Shown: in pieces, positions 8,434-18,522 of the stretch | Position numbering within the stretch: the first letter of the stretch is position 1 | Layout: every line of letters begins with the position of its first letter | NCBI RefSeq assembly: GCF_005860805.1 | Contig: NZ_VCEJ01000005.1 | Location: 496,001-560,000 of the forward strand | DNA from: Dyadobacter luticola | GTDB taxonomy: Bacteria; Bacteroidota; Bacteroidia; Cytophagales; Spirosomataceae | Length of the DNA: 64,000 nt | Reading direction: 5' to 3' | Notes under the pieces: model-generated | The model's database searches: none | What the model saw: the letters and a program-made list of their open reading frames with translations, nothing else | What the model was told of the DNA's origin: nothing | Position numbers and translations under genes: made by a program

Positions 8434-9347
8434 AAATGTCCGCCAAAATAGCTGCCTGCCATGCCGCAGACGGCTTTTAAAAGCAACAGACCGTCGATGA
8501 CGATGAGGTAGTAAAGAATTTTCCTGGGTTTTTGAAGTGAAAATGCGACGAGTAGCATGCCTAAAAAAGGGATCATGTTGAAAAACCTTGCGACCAGGCT
8601 GAAATGCCGGTAGGAAGCAAAAACAAGAAAAGAGACAATTCCCACCAACATTAGAGGAATCAGCACATAAAATATAGTACTCCGCAGCCCAAACCGTACC
8701 GCGAAAGTTTTCAGCTCAATGTTCGCGTCATCGTCATAATCCTTGATGTCGAACATAATCGCGTTTACGGTGCAGAACATCCAGTTTTTGATAAAAAGCC
8801 AGAGTACGATCAGCGGCTCCTGGATGACAATGTTCTTTTCCAGTTTGAGCATGGTGATTGGAAAAAGGTTTACGCAGCCGGCCCAGACAAAGCCGATCAC
8901 AAATGCTTTAAACCAGCCGGTCCGCCGCAGGTTTAGTTTGATAAAGGATTGAGGCAGAAGCCCGTAATAAAGCACGGCTGCCAATGTTACCCCTGCCAGC
9001 AAGAGCCAGTAGTAAACCGGTAATGTCAGTATTTTGGAAAAATATTTAACCAAAAACCATGCGGACATTCCGACACAAAAAACCAGTAAAACTGCCTGGC
9101 TGCGACGGATGAAACTGGCGTGCGTGCGGTACCATTCCGTCCGCGGATTGGCTGAAACCTGTTGTGTTTCAGGCACAGAGTAGGCGAATGTGTAGTAAAA
9201 AACCGTTGCGGCGAACAAAAGCAGATAATAGCCGACGGAGTTGAAAGGCAGGCCCAACTGCACCGCAGTCTCCACCGACAACGCCACCGCCAGCAGACCG
9301 ACGAAATAGTTGGCGAAGAAAATGAAAGAGACGATGCGGTTGCCCAT
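8430..9347 (-). CDS. UbiA-like membrane protein, probably a degenerate or atypical prenyltransferase
   Basis: 305 residues with eight to nine membrane segments. The second UbiA Asp-rich motif is present: DIKDYDDDANIELKTFAVR, in the loop after about residue 195. The start NYFVGLLAVALSVE also looks UbiA-like. The first metal-binding motif, NDxxDxxxD after the second membrane segment, is not visible; the equivalent position reads FAYSVPETQQ. UbiA enzymes transfer isoprenoid chains to aromatic acceptors using Mg at both Asp motifs, so activity here is doubtful. Start ATG 9347. It converges on the EamA transporter gene with overlapping stops. Confidence 0.65.
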   Translation of the reverse strand: MGNRIVSFIFFANYFVGLLAVALSVETAVQLGLPFNSVGYYLLLFAATVFYYTFAYSVPETQQVSANPRTEWYRTHASFIRRSQAVLLVFCVGMSAWFLVKYFSKILTLPVYYWLLLAGVTLAAVLYYGLLPQSFIKLNLRRTGWFKAFVIGFVWAGCVNLFPITMLKLEKNIVIQEPLIVLWLFIKNWMFCTVNAIMFDIKDYDDDANIELKTFAVRFGLRSTIFYVLIPLMLVGIVSFLVFASYRHFSLVARFFNMIPFLGMLLVAFSLQKPRKILYYLIVIDGLLLLKAVCGMAGSYFGGHF

Positions 9348-9478
9348 GCTGGATTTCGGTAGCGGTTTTTTGAAATGAATAATTAATGTATTGATTTGGA
9401 ATTTTTGGTGTCACTGCTGTTCACCTGCCCGCTATTTTATACATTAGTTTATAGAAACATGCTTAACTATTCATTTTC

Positions 9479-11029
9479 ATGAAAAAATTTTTCTTACTGA
9501 TCATTCTCACCTCGACGCTGCACGTACATTCCGGGTACGCGCAAAGTAAAGATCCGGTTGTGGATAACATTGTCAAAGAAGCGACGGAAAACTCGCAACT
9601 GGAAAAACTGGCGCACGAGCTGATGGACGTGATCGGGCCGAGGCTGGTGGGGTCGCCGCAGATGATGCAGGCGCACGAGTGGGCCGTGGCCAAATACAAA
9701 GGCTGGAACATTACTGCAAAAAATGAAAAATGGGGCGAATGGCGCGGCTGGGAGCGGGGCGTTTCGCACATTGATATGATCGCGCCGCGGGTGAAATCGC
9801 TGGAAGGAATGCAGCTGGCATGGAGCCCGGGCACAGGCGGAAAACCGGTGACGGGCGATGTAATTATTTTGCCGGATGTGGCTGATTCTGTGGCTTTGCA
9901 AAAATGGCTGCCGTCGGTGAAAGGTAAATTTGTGATGATCAGCATGAACCAGCCGACTGGCCGCCCGGACTATAACTGGCAGGAATTTGCGACGAAAGAG
10001 TCTTTTGAAAAAATGAAAAAAGACCGCGATGCGCAAACCGAAGCCTGGACAGCCCGCATGAAAAAAACCGGCTACACCACCCGTACATTACCTCCGGCTC
10101 TGGAAAAAGCAGGCGCAGCAGGCGTCGTAATGAGTTATTGGTCAAAGGGTTTCGGGGCTAATAAAATTTTTGGAGCTTATACCAAAAAAGTACCGACTGT
10201 GGACATTTCCCTGGAAGATTACGGCTTGCTATACCGGCTCGCGGAATCGGGTAACACACCGAAAATCAGTGTGCGCGCCGACTCAAAAGAAACGGGTATC
10301 AGCCAGACATTCAATACGATCGGCGAAATTAAAGGAACTGAAAAACCGAATGAATACGTGCTCCTTTCCGCGCATTTCGATTCGTGGGACGGCGGCTCGG
10401 GCGCGACGGATAATGGTACCGGCACGATCGTGATGATGGAGGCGATGCGGATCTTGAAAAAGGTTTATCCAAACCCTAAAAGAACGATTCTGGTGGGACA
10501 TTGGGGAAGTGAGGAGCAGGGTTTGAATGGTTCGAGGGCTTTCGTGGAGGACCATCCGGAAATCGTACAGAACATTCAGGCGTTGTTCAACCAAGATAAT
10601 GGTACCGGCCGCGTCGTGAATTTGCAGGGTCAGGGTTTTGTGAATTCATACGATTACCTGGGCCGCTGGCTGAGCCACGTGCCGGAAGCGTACAAAGCGG
10701 GTATTGAAACCAAATTCCCTGGTGCACCCGGCGGCGGCGGTTCTGACTTCGCATCATTCGTAGCAGCTGGCGCGCCGGCATTTTCGCTGAGCTCTTTGAA
10801 TTGGTCTTACGGCACCTATACCTGGCATACCAACCGCGACACGTATGATAAAGTGGTTTTCGACGACGTCCGTACGAACGCCATCATCGCCGCGATCATG
10901 GCCTACGAAGCGAGCGAAGATCCAGCAAAAACTTCCCGCGACAAAGCGATTTTACCCGCAAATGCTGACGGCAAGCCGGGCACGTGGCCGGAGCAGAGAA
11001 AAGCAACCCGCAAAGGCGGCCTCGACTAA
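9479..11029 (+). CDS. Secreted M28 family zinc aminopeptidase
   Basis: 516 residues with signal peptide ending near GYAQSK (about residue 22). A PA-like insert follows, and the M28 catalytic domain begins near residue 285. Zinc ligands and catalytic residues are visible: His299 and Asp301 (HFDSWD), Asp311 (GATDNGTG), Glu345/Glu346 (GSEEQGLNGS), Asp372 (NQDNGTG) and a C-terminal His in YTWHTNRD. The enzyme should remove N-terminal residues from peptides in the periplasm or outside the cell. It is followed by a terminator and then a cytosolic M17 aminopeptidase, so the two genes could supply amino acids together. Confidence 0.92.
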   Translation: MKKFFLLIILTSTLHVHSGYAQSKDPVVDNIVKEATENSQLEKLAHELMDVIGPRLVGSPQMMQAHEWAVAKYKGWNITAKNEKWGEWRGWERGVSHIDMIAPRVKSLEGMQLAWSPGTGGKPVTGDVIILPDVADSVALQKWLPSVKGKFVMISMNQPTGRPDYNWQEFATKESFEKMKKDRDAQTEAWTARMKKTGYTTRTLPPALEKAGAAGVVMSYWSKGFGANKIFGAYTKKVPTVDISLEDYGLLYRLAESGNTPKISVRADSKETGISQTFNTIGEIKGTEKPNEYVLLSAHFDSWDGGSGATDNGTGTIVMMEAMRILKKVYPNPKRTILVGHWGSEEQGLNGSRAFVEDHPEIVQNIQALFNQDNGTGRVVNLQGQGFVNSYDYLGRWLSHVPEAYKAGIETKFPGAPGGGGSDFASFVAAGAPAFSLSSLNWSYGTYTWHTNRDTYDKVVFDDVRTNAIIAAIMAYEASEDPAKTSRDKAILPANADGKPGTWPEQRKATRKGGLD

Positions 11030-11061
11030 TCGGGATTACATTTTCATAGCAAGCACTTTCA

Positions 11062-11094
11062 AAAGCAAAGACTTATATTGTCTTTGCTTTTTTT
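11062..11094 (+). terminator. Terminator between the M28 and M17 peptidase genes
   Basis: AAAGCAAAGAC (11062-11072) and GTCTTTGCTTT (11080-11090) form a perfect 11-bp stem with a 7-base loop and a T run to 11094. Because it ends directly before an in-frame ATG at 11095, it argues that the M17 gene starts at the later ATG 11116. Confidence 0.88.
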
Positions 11095-11115
11095 ATGTTT
11101 TTAAAATTCAATGCA

Positions 11116-12513
11116 ATGCAGATCAGGCAAATACAGGAAATAGACGAAGATATATTAGTAATCAGACCATTTGAGCAAGGTTCGGAGCCGGAAAATCAGG
11201 CGATGTTCAAGGCCGAAAAAGGAGAGGTTTGGTGGTTTTCTTCCAAAGAACTTTGGGTAGGTCTGGGCAAGACGCCGAAGCTGCCTGCGATTATCAAGAT
11301 TTTCAGGTCTTTATTTTTCAAAAGAAAAGATCGCTGGCCGGAGCAGATTACGCTGGATGCGCGGGGTTTTGGCGCCGAGTGGGTGGAATTTGCGATTAAC
11401 GGAATGATGCTGGGCGGCTATAATCTGCAACTTTATAAAACCGAGCCGAAACCTGTCAGTACCTTTTTCAAAGAGGGAACATTGTTTGTGCTGGTCAATC
11501 AAGGGGATTCTCTCGACAATGCTATTTCCAATGCTTCCAAAACTGCGCTTGTCCAGATACGCATCATGGACCTCATGAATGCGCCTGGGAATTACAAAAC
11601 ACCCGCAACATTGGCGGAGTGGGCAGTAGAATCCGGAAGAGCAAATAATTACCTGGTGACTGTTTTTGATAAACCTAAACTGGAAGAACTCGGTATGCAT
11701 GCTTTGCTGGCGGTGAACAAAGGCAGCGACGTGCCGCCGGTGATGATCGTTTCGGAATACAAGCCTGAACATTATCAAAAAACCGTCGCGCTGGTTGGAA
11801 AAGGCGTCACGTTTGATACCGGCGGCATTTCGATTAAACCTTCGGCCAATATGCATTTGATGAAAAGCGATATGGGCGGCGCGGCGGCGGTTTTGGGGAC
11901 GATTGAACTGGCTGTTCAACTGAATTTGCCCGTGAGGATTATCGGTGTCATCCCGTCCACCGAAAATTGCGTCGACGGCTCCTCGACCAAGCCGGGCGAT
12001 GTGATCGGTTCATACTCCGGAAAAACCATTGAAGTAATTGATACCGACGCCGAAGGCCGGCTGATCCTTGCCGACGGACTCAGTTATGCGGTAAAAGAAT
12101 ACGCTCCTGACGTGCTCATCGACCTCGCCACATTGACCGGCAGCGTGATCCAGACATTGGGTTACGAAGCGGCCGGATTATTTACACCCAATGATACCTT
12201 GGCCGAAGAACTCACGAAAGCAGGCGAAATCACCGGTGAGCGGCTCTGGCGGCTGCCGGTCTGGAACGAATACAAGGAAGAGATTTCCTCCGACATTGCC
12301 GACTTGAAAAACTACCATGGCAAGCCGCTGGCCGGCGCGATCGTCGCTGCGAAATTCCTGGAAGTTTTCACGGAAAGCCACGCGGCCTGGGCGCATCTGG
12401 ACATTGCAGGGATGGCTTTTGGTGACATGGAATTCGCGCCGGGGCGGGCAGGCACCGCTTACGGCATCCGGCTTTTGCGCCAGTATTTAACTATTTTGAC
12501 AGCTGCCGAATAA
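11116..12513 (+). CDS. Leucyl aminopeptidase, M17 family
   Basis: 465 residues from ATG 11116; the ATG at 11095 abuts the T run of the upstream terminator and is rejected. The C-terminal catalytic domain has all M17 signatures: Lys229 and Asp234 in GKGVTFDTGG, Asp252 in KSDMGGAAA, and Asp311, Glu313 and Arg315 in DTDAEGRLILADGL, which bind two metal ions and activate bicarbonate or water. These hexameric cytoplasmic enzymes cleave N-terminal Leu and other residues during peptide turnover. The N-terminal third is less conserved, as usual. Confidence 0.93.
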   Translation: MQIRQIQEIDEDILVIRPFEQGSEPENQAMFKAEKGEVWWFSSKELWVGLGKTPKLPAIIKIFRSLFFKRKDRWPEQITLDARGFGAEWVEFAINGMMLGGYNLQLYKTEPKPVSTFFKEGTLFVLVNQGDSLDNAISNASKTALVQIRIMDLMNAPGNYKTPATLAEWAVESGRANNYLVTVFDKPKLEELGMHALLAVNKGSDVPPVMIVSEYKPEHYQKTVALVGKGVTFDTGGISIKPSANMHLMKSDMGGAAAVLGTIELAVQLNLPVRIIGVIPSTENCVDGSSTKPGDVIGSYSGKTIEVIDTDAEGRLILADGLSYAVKEYAPDVLIDLATLTGSVIQTLGYEAAGLFTPNDTLAEELTKAGEITGERLWRLPVWNEYKEEISSDIADLKNYHGKPLAGAIVAAKFLEVFTESHAAWAHLDIAGMAFGDMEFAPGRAGTAYGIRLLRQYLTILTAAE

Positions 12514-12567
12514 GGAAATCAAATTTATATTATGTAAATTCTGGCACTTTCCACCAAATCTACGCTT

Positions 12568-13782
<1,215 letters not shown>

Positions 13783-13837
13783 TAAGAAGTGAAAATATGT
13801 TGCGTTTTGTTAATTTAGTATGAGAATTTGGAGAGAT

Positions 13838-14074
13838 ATGGAATTAACGATCAATGTTGAATATGAGCAGATTTTGAAGCTGGCAAAACAGTTGCCAGCA
13901 GCTAAAATCATACAATTAAAATCTGATTTGAACACGGATTTTATTGAAAACAAAGCAGAAAAGGAGATTTCTGACTTCCAACGATTTTTATTATCCGGCC
14001 CCGTGATGACAGATGACCAATTGAAGGATTTTAAGCAAAACAGAGAGTCCTGGAATGTATGGAGAAAGAAGTAA
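13838..14074 (+). CDS. VapB-like antitoxin
   Basis: 78 residues from ATG 13838, which has GGAGAG seven bases upstream; an ATG at 13820 is a weaker alternative. The protein begins with the segment ELTINVEYEQILKLAKQLP and is charged and helical, with the region FQRFLLSGPVMTDDQLKDF towards the C-terminus. It resembles small antitoxins that precede PIN toxins in Bacteroidota. Its 3' end overlaps the toxin gene by 16 bases, which indicates translational coupling. Antitoxin function is inferred from position. Confidence 0.7.
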   Translation: MELTINVEYEQILKLAKQLPAAKIIQLKSDLNTDFIENKAEKEISDFQRFLLSGPVMTDDQLKDFKQNRESWNVWRKK

Positions 14075-14457
14075 TATGTCTTGATACGTCCGTCCTCATT
14101 GATTTTTATAGAAAAAAGGATAAGACCAAATCGTTTTTCTATAACCTAACCAATACCTACAATGTCTTTGCGGTATCTGTTGTGACTGAATATGAGATTT
14201 TGACCGGGAGTAAAGAAATTAAAGATATTTTTTGGGAGGCTTTTTTCAGCAATGTTGAGGTGTTATCATTTGATCGTAACGTAAATGACATTGCCGTGCA
14301 GGTTTTCAAGCAATTAAAAGCTTCAAATAAACTGATTGAAATTCCGGACATCATCATTGGCGCCACAGCGATAGCCCACAATTACAAGCTTGCGACATTA
14401 AACAAAAAGCATTTTGACAGAATAGCAGGATTGACACTTATTGATCCGGTTAAGTAA
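14059..14457 (+). CDS. PIN-domain ribonuclease toxin (VapC-like)
   Basis: 132 residues. The PIN acidic residues are visible: Asp9 in CLDTSVLIDFY, Glu in VVTEYEILTG (about residue 44), Asp in IPDIIIGATAIAH (about residue 97) and the later KKHFDRI. VapC toxins are Mg-dependent RNases that cut tRNA or rRNA and slow growth when released from antitoxin. Overlap with the antitoxin gene fits a type II toxin-antitoxin operon. An efficient terminator follows at 14480. Confidence 0.88.
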   Translation: MEKEVICLDTSVLIDFYRKKDKTKSFFYNLTNTYNVFAVSVVTEYEILTGSKEIKDIFWEAFFSNVEVLSFDRNVNDIAVQVFKQLKASNKLIEIPDIIIGATAIAHNYKLATLNKKHFDRIAGLTLIDPVK

Positions 14458-14479
14458 AAGTAAATACGATAGCTTCTGG

Positions 14480-14522
14480 CACTCAGGCGTACCAATTTTA
14501 AAATACTGCCTGAGTGTTTTTT
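14480..14522 (+). terminator. Terminator after the VapBC-like pair
   Basis: CACTCAGGC (14480-14488) pairs with GCCTGAGTG (14508-14516), with GTA/TAC extending the stem inside and TTTTTT following. Confidence 0.85.
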
Positions 14523-14555
14523 ATTTCAACTTCCTTTTAACCTAAACTAAACAGC

Positions 14556-15110
14556 ATGAAAACATTTACCAGTTACCTTTTTGCCATTTTGTGTTTTTGT
14601 GCTGTCTTGACTGGTTGCAAGGATGATGAGGAAGTGGCGCCGAAGAGTACCATGACGTACGACGGAAAGGAGTATGATCTCGCGAATGGTTTGATTATCG
14701 AATATGGCAAATATCCACCGCATGAAGGGAATGTTGAACAACTTTTCCTGACTTCCTCCGGCGTTAAAATCCGCGCGAATGGTGCCAAAATTGACTCCAT
14801 TTATGGCGTGGGACATGCCATTTTATTTGAATTGCTGACCAATGGTGACGGTGAGCTGACAGTCGGAGACTATTCCTTTGATTACTCTCAGGGACCTTAT
14901 AAAGTCAATAGCTTCGTGTATTCCTATGCCGTTTTCGACGCGGATTTTGTCACCAGGCGGCAGACCAAGTACGAAATGATTTCAGGCACGGTGAAGGTTG
15001 CGAAAGACAAAGACAACTATGTCATCACATTCGATTGCATTGAAAGTAATGGAAAGCAAGTTAAAGGTTACTTCAACGGGCCGATCATATTTTACGATCA
15101 AAAGAAATAA
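14556..15110 (+). CDS. Hypothetical lipoprotein
   Basis: 184 residues. The N-terminus is a lipoprotein signal with lipobox LTGC (Cys21) followed by an acidic KDDEE tail, which in Bacteroidota can favour surface exposure. The mature part is beta-rich (MTYDGKEYDLANGLIIEYG, LTVGDYSFDYSQGPY, ISGTVKVAKDKDNYVITFD) and resembles the small beta-sandwich lipoproteins often found beside surface systems. I do not recognise a family with a known function. It has its own region downstream of the toxin-antitoxin terminator. Confidence 0.65.
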   Translation: MKTFTSYLFAILCFCAVLTGCKDDEEVAPKSTMTYDGKEYDLANGLIIEYGKYPPHEGNVEQLFLTSSGVKIRANGAKIDSIYGVGHAILFELLTNGDGELTVGDYSFDYSQGPYKVNSFVYSYAVFDADFVTRRQTKYEMISGTVKVAKDKDNYVITFDCIESNGKQVKGYFNGPIIFYDQKK

Positions 15111-15146
15111 TAACTTTTGCTTTTCCAGGCTTTTTTGATATCCCTG

Positions 15147-15575
15147 CTAAAACTTAAAAGCCTGCCTGCCAAGCAGCAGCCAGTTACCCTTTACTTTCTG
15201 AAAAACCAGCAAAACGCGAATGTTGATAGGCGCGGGTTCTTTGCCTTTGTTATGCGTTTCGCCAACGAGGTGGTGCCGTACCAGAGCTACATCGCCGGAA
15301 ATAGTGATGGTTTGCTCACTCAGCTCGATTTTAGTAAAGTTAGCGTCGCCGCTAGTGAGCGCGCGGATGAATGCTTTTTTGTCTTCCAAAAGCCCATTTG
15401 AATGTCCGTAGCTAAGCATCGGAGAGGTCAGCTTGTCCAGGTCGGCTTCGTTGGCGTCGACCAATGCTACGCGTAGTTTTTCGACGGCGTCGGCGATGGC
15501 TTTTTCGTCGCCCTGCGCCATCAACAATGTGTTACTTAGGATAAGGAATGCAAGGAGGAATAATGTTCTTTTCAT
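15147..15575 (-). CDS. NTF2-like (SnoaL/DUF4440) secreted protein
   Basis: 142 residues with signal peptide (cleavage near LLMAQG, about residue 21). The mature domain has the NTF2-like fold pattern: helix AIADAVEKLRVALVDAN, LTSPMLSYGHSNG, then strands ITISGDVALVRHHLVG and VLLVFQKVKGNWLLLGRQ. Such proteins bind small molecules or act as isomerases, and their role is seldom known. It is the last gene of the kduI operon, 13 bases after uxaB, so it may help in uronate metabolism, but that is inference. A similar protein lies at 54202. Confidence 0.8.
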   Translation of the reverse strand: MKRTLFLLAFLILSNTLLMAQGDEKAIADAVEKLRVALVDANEADLDKLTSPMLSYGHSNGLLEDKKAFIRALTSGDANFTKIELSEQTITISGDVALVRHHLVGETHNKGKEPAPINIRVLLVFQKVKGNWLLLGRQAFKF

Positions 15576-15588
15576 GTTGGTTCAGGAT

Positions 15589-17112
15589 TCAGGCGTACTC
15601 GACTTTTTTGAGAAAATTTTGAAGCGTTTCAAAGGTACCGATTTGTTTGAAAGATTCCAGATGTGCGCTGATCTGGCTTACGAGCACATGATTCCGGGAA
15701 AGATCTTTACCCCAAAGTGATTGTTCTTTCAGGATAATCCGTACCATATCAGTGATCGAAGCGAGCTGCCATTTTTGATAAAAATACTGGGCTTTCTGAT
15801 CCTGGATGGGATAATGTTTGCCATTTGAAAAACCAAAATACTGGTCGCCATCCTTCCGCACGGCTTTCATGTAATACAAATAAGTGGCGAAACCGAAAAC
15901 CATGTATTCAGGCACAGTACCATGGATTTTCTCAAATTCAAAAAAAGTCGGCATCACCCGTGACACAATTTTGGCGGAATAATTTTGGGTGATGTTCAGC
16001 CACTTATGCTGAATGTGCGGGTTTCTGAAACGTTCGAGCACTTGTCGGCTAAAATTCACTGCAACCAGTTTTTCCACCGGGTAGGGGATTGCCGGCGCGA
16101 TTTCGGCTTCCATTAAATGTGCGAGATAGCTGGCAAAAAACGGATTTTCCATCGCCTCCACCACCGTCGGAAAGCCGCATAAATGCGCCAGTCCGCCGCC
16201 CAAAGTATGTGCGCCATTGAGCAGGCGCAGCTTCAATTCGCGGTAAAGCTCAATGTCGGGTTCAATGATCATCCCCGGGTCGACCCCGAAAAAAGGCAGC
16301 TTTTGCCGGATCCGCTCATCGCCCTCGATCGCCCATAAACGATAACTTTCGGCAGTAATCAGCAAATCGTCCTGGTATCCTAGCTCTTCTTCAAAGTTTT
16401 TCAGCCTGGCGGGGTCCGGTTTTCCGGGTACAATGCGGTCTACCAGTGAGTTACAGAATGCATTATGTTTTTCAATCCAATCAATAAATGCAGGTTCGAG
16501 ACCATTCCGGTGGGCCAGTTCCAGTACGATGGCTTCCAGTTTTTTACCATTATCTGTGATCAGCTCGGTGGGTATAATGGTCACGCCAAAATCAGGATTA
16601 CCGCCGAAAGCCATATATCTCGCATATAAAAATGCCAGTAGCTTGCCGGGAAACGACACCGGCGGCCACTGGTAAATATCGTCCTGCACGAGCTGAATGC
16701 CTATTTCCGTCGTATTTGAAATAACAATCGAAACCGCAGGGTTTTTGGCTAGGTCCAGCACGAGCGACCATTGTGTTTTGGCATACAAAACCCGGCTGAT
16801 CGCCGAAGAAATGATGTTTTCCTCCTGCGCCTCGCCATTTTTGATTCCCCTCGTGCAAATGGTGTACAGATTATCCTGCCGGTCGAAAGCCTTCAAATCG
16901 CCATCATCGGTCGATTTTACAACCACGATCCGACCATTGAAAACACCATTCCTGTTGGCTTTGTCAATAAAATAATCGGCCAGCCCGCGAAGGAAAGCGC
17001 CGGTACCAAATTGCAGTACCTTTTCGGGCAGGTGAAAAACAGCATCGTCCGGAACTGTGAGCCCGGGCTGGTTGCGTAACTGCCGTAATGTTTCCCGAAA
17101 AAGATGTCCCAT
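15589..17112 (-). CDS. uxaB: Tagaturonate reductase (altronate oxidoreductase)
   Basis: 507 residues, mannitol dehydrogenase family (Rossmann N-terminal domain plus helical C-terminal domain). It starts with the NAD-binding sequence VLQFGTGAFLRGLADYFID (about residues 31-49), and SIVISNTTEIGIQ, FGVTIIPTELITDNG and the helical motif LNGAHTLGGGLAHL are conserved in UxaB. The enzyme reduces tagaturonate to altronate with NADH in the isomerase route of galacturonate breakdown. uxaC and uxaA are not in the window. It lies 22 bases after kdgF and 13 before an NTF2-like gene, in the same operon as kduI. Confidence 0.88.
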   Translation of the reverse strand: MGHLFRETLRQLRNQPGLTVPDDAVFHLPEKVLQFGTGAFLRGLADYFIDKANRNGVFNGRIVVVKSTDDGDLKAFDRQDNLYTICTRGIKNGEAQEENIISSAISRVLYAKTQWSLVLDLAKNPAVSIVISNTTEIGIQLVQDDIYQWPPVSFPGKLLAFLYARYMAFGGNPDFGVTIIPTELITDNGKKLEAIVLELAHRNGLEPAFIDWIEKHNAFCNSLVDRIVPGKPDPARLKNFEEELGYQDDLLITAESYRLWAIEGDERIRQKLPFFGVDPGMIIEPDIELYRELKLRLLNGAHTLGGGLAHLCGFPTVVEAMENPFFASYLAHLMEAEIAPAIPYPVEKLVAVNFSRQVLERFRNPHIQHKWLNITQNYSAKIVSRVMPTFFEFEKIHGTVPEYMVFGFATYLYYMKAVRKDGDQYFGFSNGKHYPIQDQKAQYFYQKWQLASITDMVRIILKEQSLWGKDLSRNHVLVSQISAHLESFKQIGTFETLQNFLKKVEYA

Positions 17113-17134
17113 GATTTGTCGCTTTTTGGAAAAA

Positions 17135-17479
17135 CTATTTCACAAAATCTTCGCGCATCGGCGTGAAAATATCCACCAGTGTCCCGGCTTGCAGGCAAAG
17201 CGCCCCATGCTCAATGTTGGGCGGAATGTGGTAGGCGTCGCCTTTTTTAAGCGTTTTCCTCACTTCACCGATGATAATTTCAAATTCCCCGCTTTCTACG
17301 TAACTCATTTGCGTGTGAAAATGGCTGTGCAACGTGCCGACGCCACCTTGCTCAAATTCGACTTTCACCATCATGATGTTCTCGTCGTAGCCCATAACTT
17401 TGCGCCTTAGTCCCCCGCCCAGATCTTCCCACGAAATATCAGTATCGTAAATAAATTGTTCTGCTTCCCTGTCGTCCAT
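17135..17479 (-). CDS. kdgF: Cupin KdgF, unsaturated uronate linearising enzyme
   Basis: 114 residues from ATG 17479, 8 bases after the kduI stop; a longer reading would run into kduI. It is a single cupin with metal-binding residues His51, His53, Gln57 and His91 in TLHSHFHTQMSYVESGE and IPPNIEHG. KdgF converts the unsaturated monouronates released by pectate or alginate lyases into the linear keto form, which KduI then isomerises. The order kduI-kdgF agrees with that pathway. Confidence 0.87.
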   Translation of the reverse strand: MDDREAEQFIYDTDISWEDLGGGLRRKVMGYDENIMMVKVEFEQGGVGTLHSHFHTQMSYVESGEFEIIIGEVRKTLKKGDAYHIPPNIEHGALCLQAGTLVDIFTPMREDFVK

Positions 17480-17487
17480 ATACGTTG

Positions 17488-18318
17488 CTATTTTAAATCG
17501 GGAATCAAAACTGCGTCCATGTCGGTGTAATCTTTGTTTTCCCCGGCCATCCCCCAGATAAATGAATAATTGGAAGTACCGCAGCCCGAATGTATCGACC
17601 ACGGCGGCGAGATAACTGCCTGCCTGTCAGCGACCCACAAATGCCGCGTTTCGGCAGGCTGACCCATCAAATGCAATACGCGCTGATTTTCGGGCACATC
17701 AAAATAACAGTAAGCCTCCATCCGCCGGTCGTGGACGTGGGCGGGCATGGTGTTCCAGACGCTGCCGGTTTGCAGCACCGTAAGACCCATCACCAGCTGC
17801 GCGCTCTGGATGCCGTCTTTATGAATGTATTTGTAAATCGTCCGGTGATTGGATGTCTCCACACTTCCCACGGTTACCGGCGTAGCGTCTTCTTTTGTGA
17901 AAAGTTGGTTCGGATATTTCTGGTGCGCCGGGGAAGATAGCAGGTAAAAAACGGCCGGATTCGCTGCGTCTGCGCTAGCCAATGTTAGCGACTGGGTTTC
18001 TTTGCCGGCGTAAAAACAGCCCAGTTTTTCAATGTCATAACTGGTCCCGTCCGCAGAAATATGCCCGCGGCCGCCAATGTTGATGATGCCAATTTCCCTT
18101 CTTTCAAGGAAATATTGCGATTTTAAAGCATCGTAAGTTTCAAGCTGCAAAATATTGTTGACCGGAATCGCGCCGCCGATCATCACTCTGTCGTAATGTG
18201 TATAGACGAAATTGATCTGGTCGGGCTGAAAAATGTTTTCTACCAGGAAATTTTCACGAAGGGTATCGGTATTCATTTGGGGTACTTCCCGGGGACTGCT
18301 TTCAAAGCGTATCTGCAT
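17488..18318 (-). CDS. kduI: 5-dehydro-4-deoxy-D-glucuronate isomerase
   Basis: 276 residues, the normal KduI length, and the N-terminus MQIRFESSPREVPQ aligns with the family from residue 1, so ATG 18318 is kept over an internal ATG. The zinc ligands are His194, His196, Glu201 and His243 (PAHVHDRRMEAYCYF and SIHSGCGTSNYSFIWGMAGE), two off from the E. coli numbering. KduI isomerises 5-keto-4-deoxyuronate to 2,5-diketo-3-deoxygluconate in pectin breakdown, in the cytoplasm. It is first in the operon kduI-kdgF-uxaB-NTF2 and divergent from a LacI regulator. Confidence 0.95.
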   Translation of the reverse strand: MQIRFESSPREVPQMNTDTLRENFLVENIFQPDQINFVYTHYDRVMIGGAIPVNNILQLETYDALKSQYFLERREIGIINIGGRGHISADGTSYDIEKLGCFYAGKETQSLTLASADAANPAVFYLLSSPAHQKYPNQLFTKEDATPVTVGSVETSNHRTIYKYIHKDGIQSAQLVMGLTVLQTGSVWNTMPAHVHDRRMEAYCYFDVPENQRVLHLMGQPAETRHLWVADRQAVISPPWSIHSGCGTSNYSFIWGMAGENKDYTDMDAVLIPDLK

Positions 18319-18392
18319 TTTGGCTGAGGTTCGATGAGAAATTGGGACTTGTGTTTTTCGGGGTAAGCTCTAAATTTAGCGTCGGTAGAAGA

Positions 18393-18484
18393 AAGCGCTT
18401 CACGCAAACGAGTTTAGATTGAATAATTAGAAATATCAAATACTAAATTGTCTTTTTTTGTGCAATCGTTATCGGGAACGTTGC
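18393..18484. promoter_or_regulatory. kduI/lacI divergent control region with candidate LacI operators
   Basis: Within the 204-base divergent region, AAGCGCTT (18393-18400) is a perfect CG-centred palindrome, and GCAATCGTT (18462-18470) mirrors AACGTTGC (18477-18484) apart from one extra T, both styles used by LacI family operators. A promoter-like arrangement on the minus strand (CAA at 18463-18465, CAAATACTA at 18437-18445, reading TTG-17-TAGTATTTG) would place the second dyad over the kduI -33 box. The assignment is inference. Confidence 0.5.
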
Positions 18485-18522
18485 CATTTGTACATTGATA
18501 AGATCGAACAAACCAAATTATC

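Noticed and set aside
11095..11115. ATG 11095 as start of the M17 aminopeptidase
   Set aside because: It directly follows the T run of a terminator with no room for a ribosome site; ATG 11116 is in frame.
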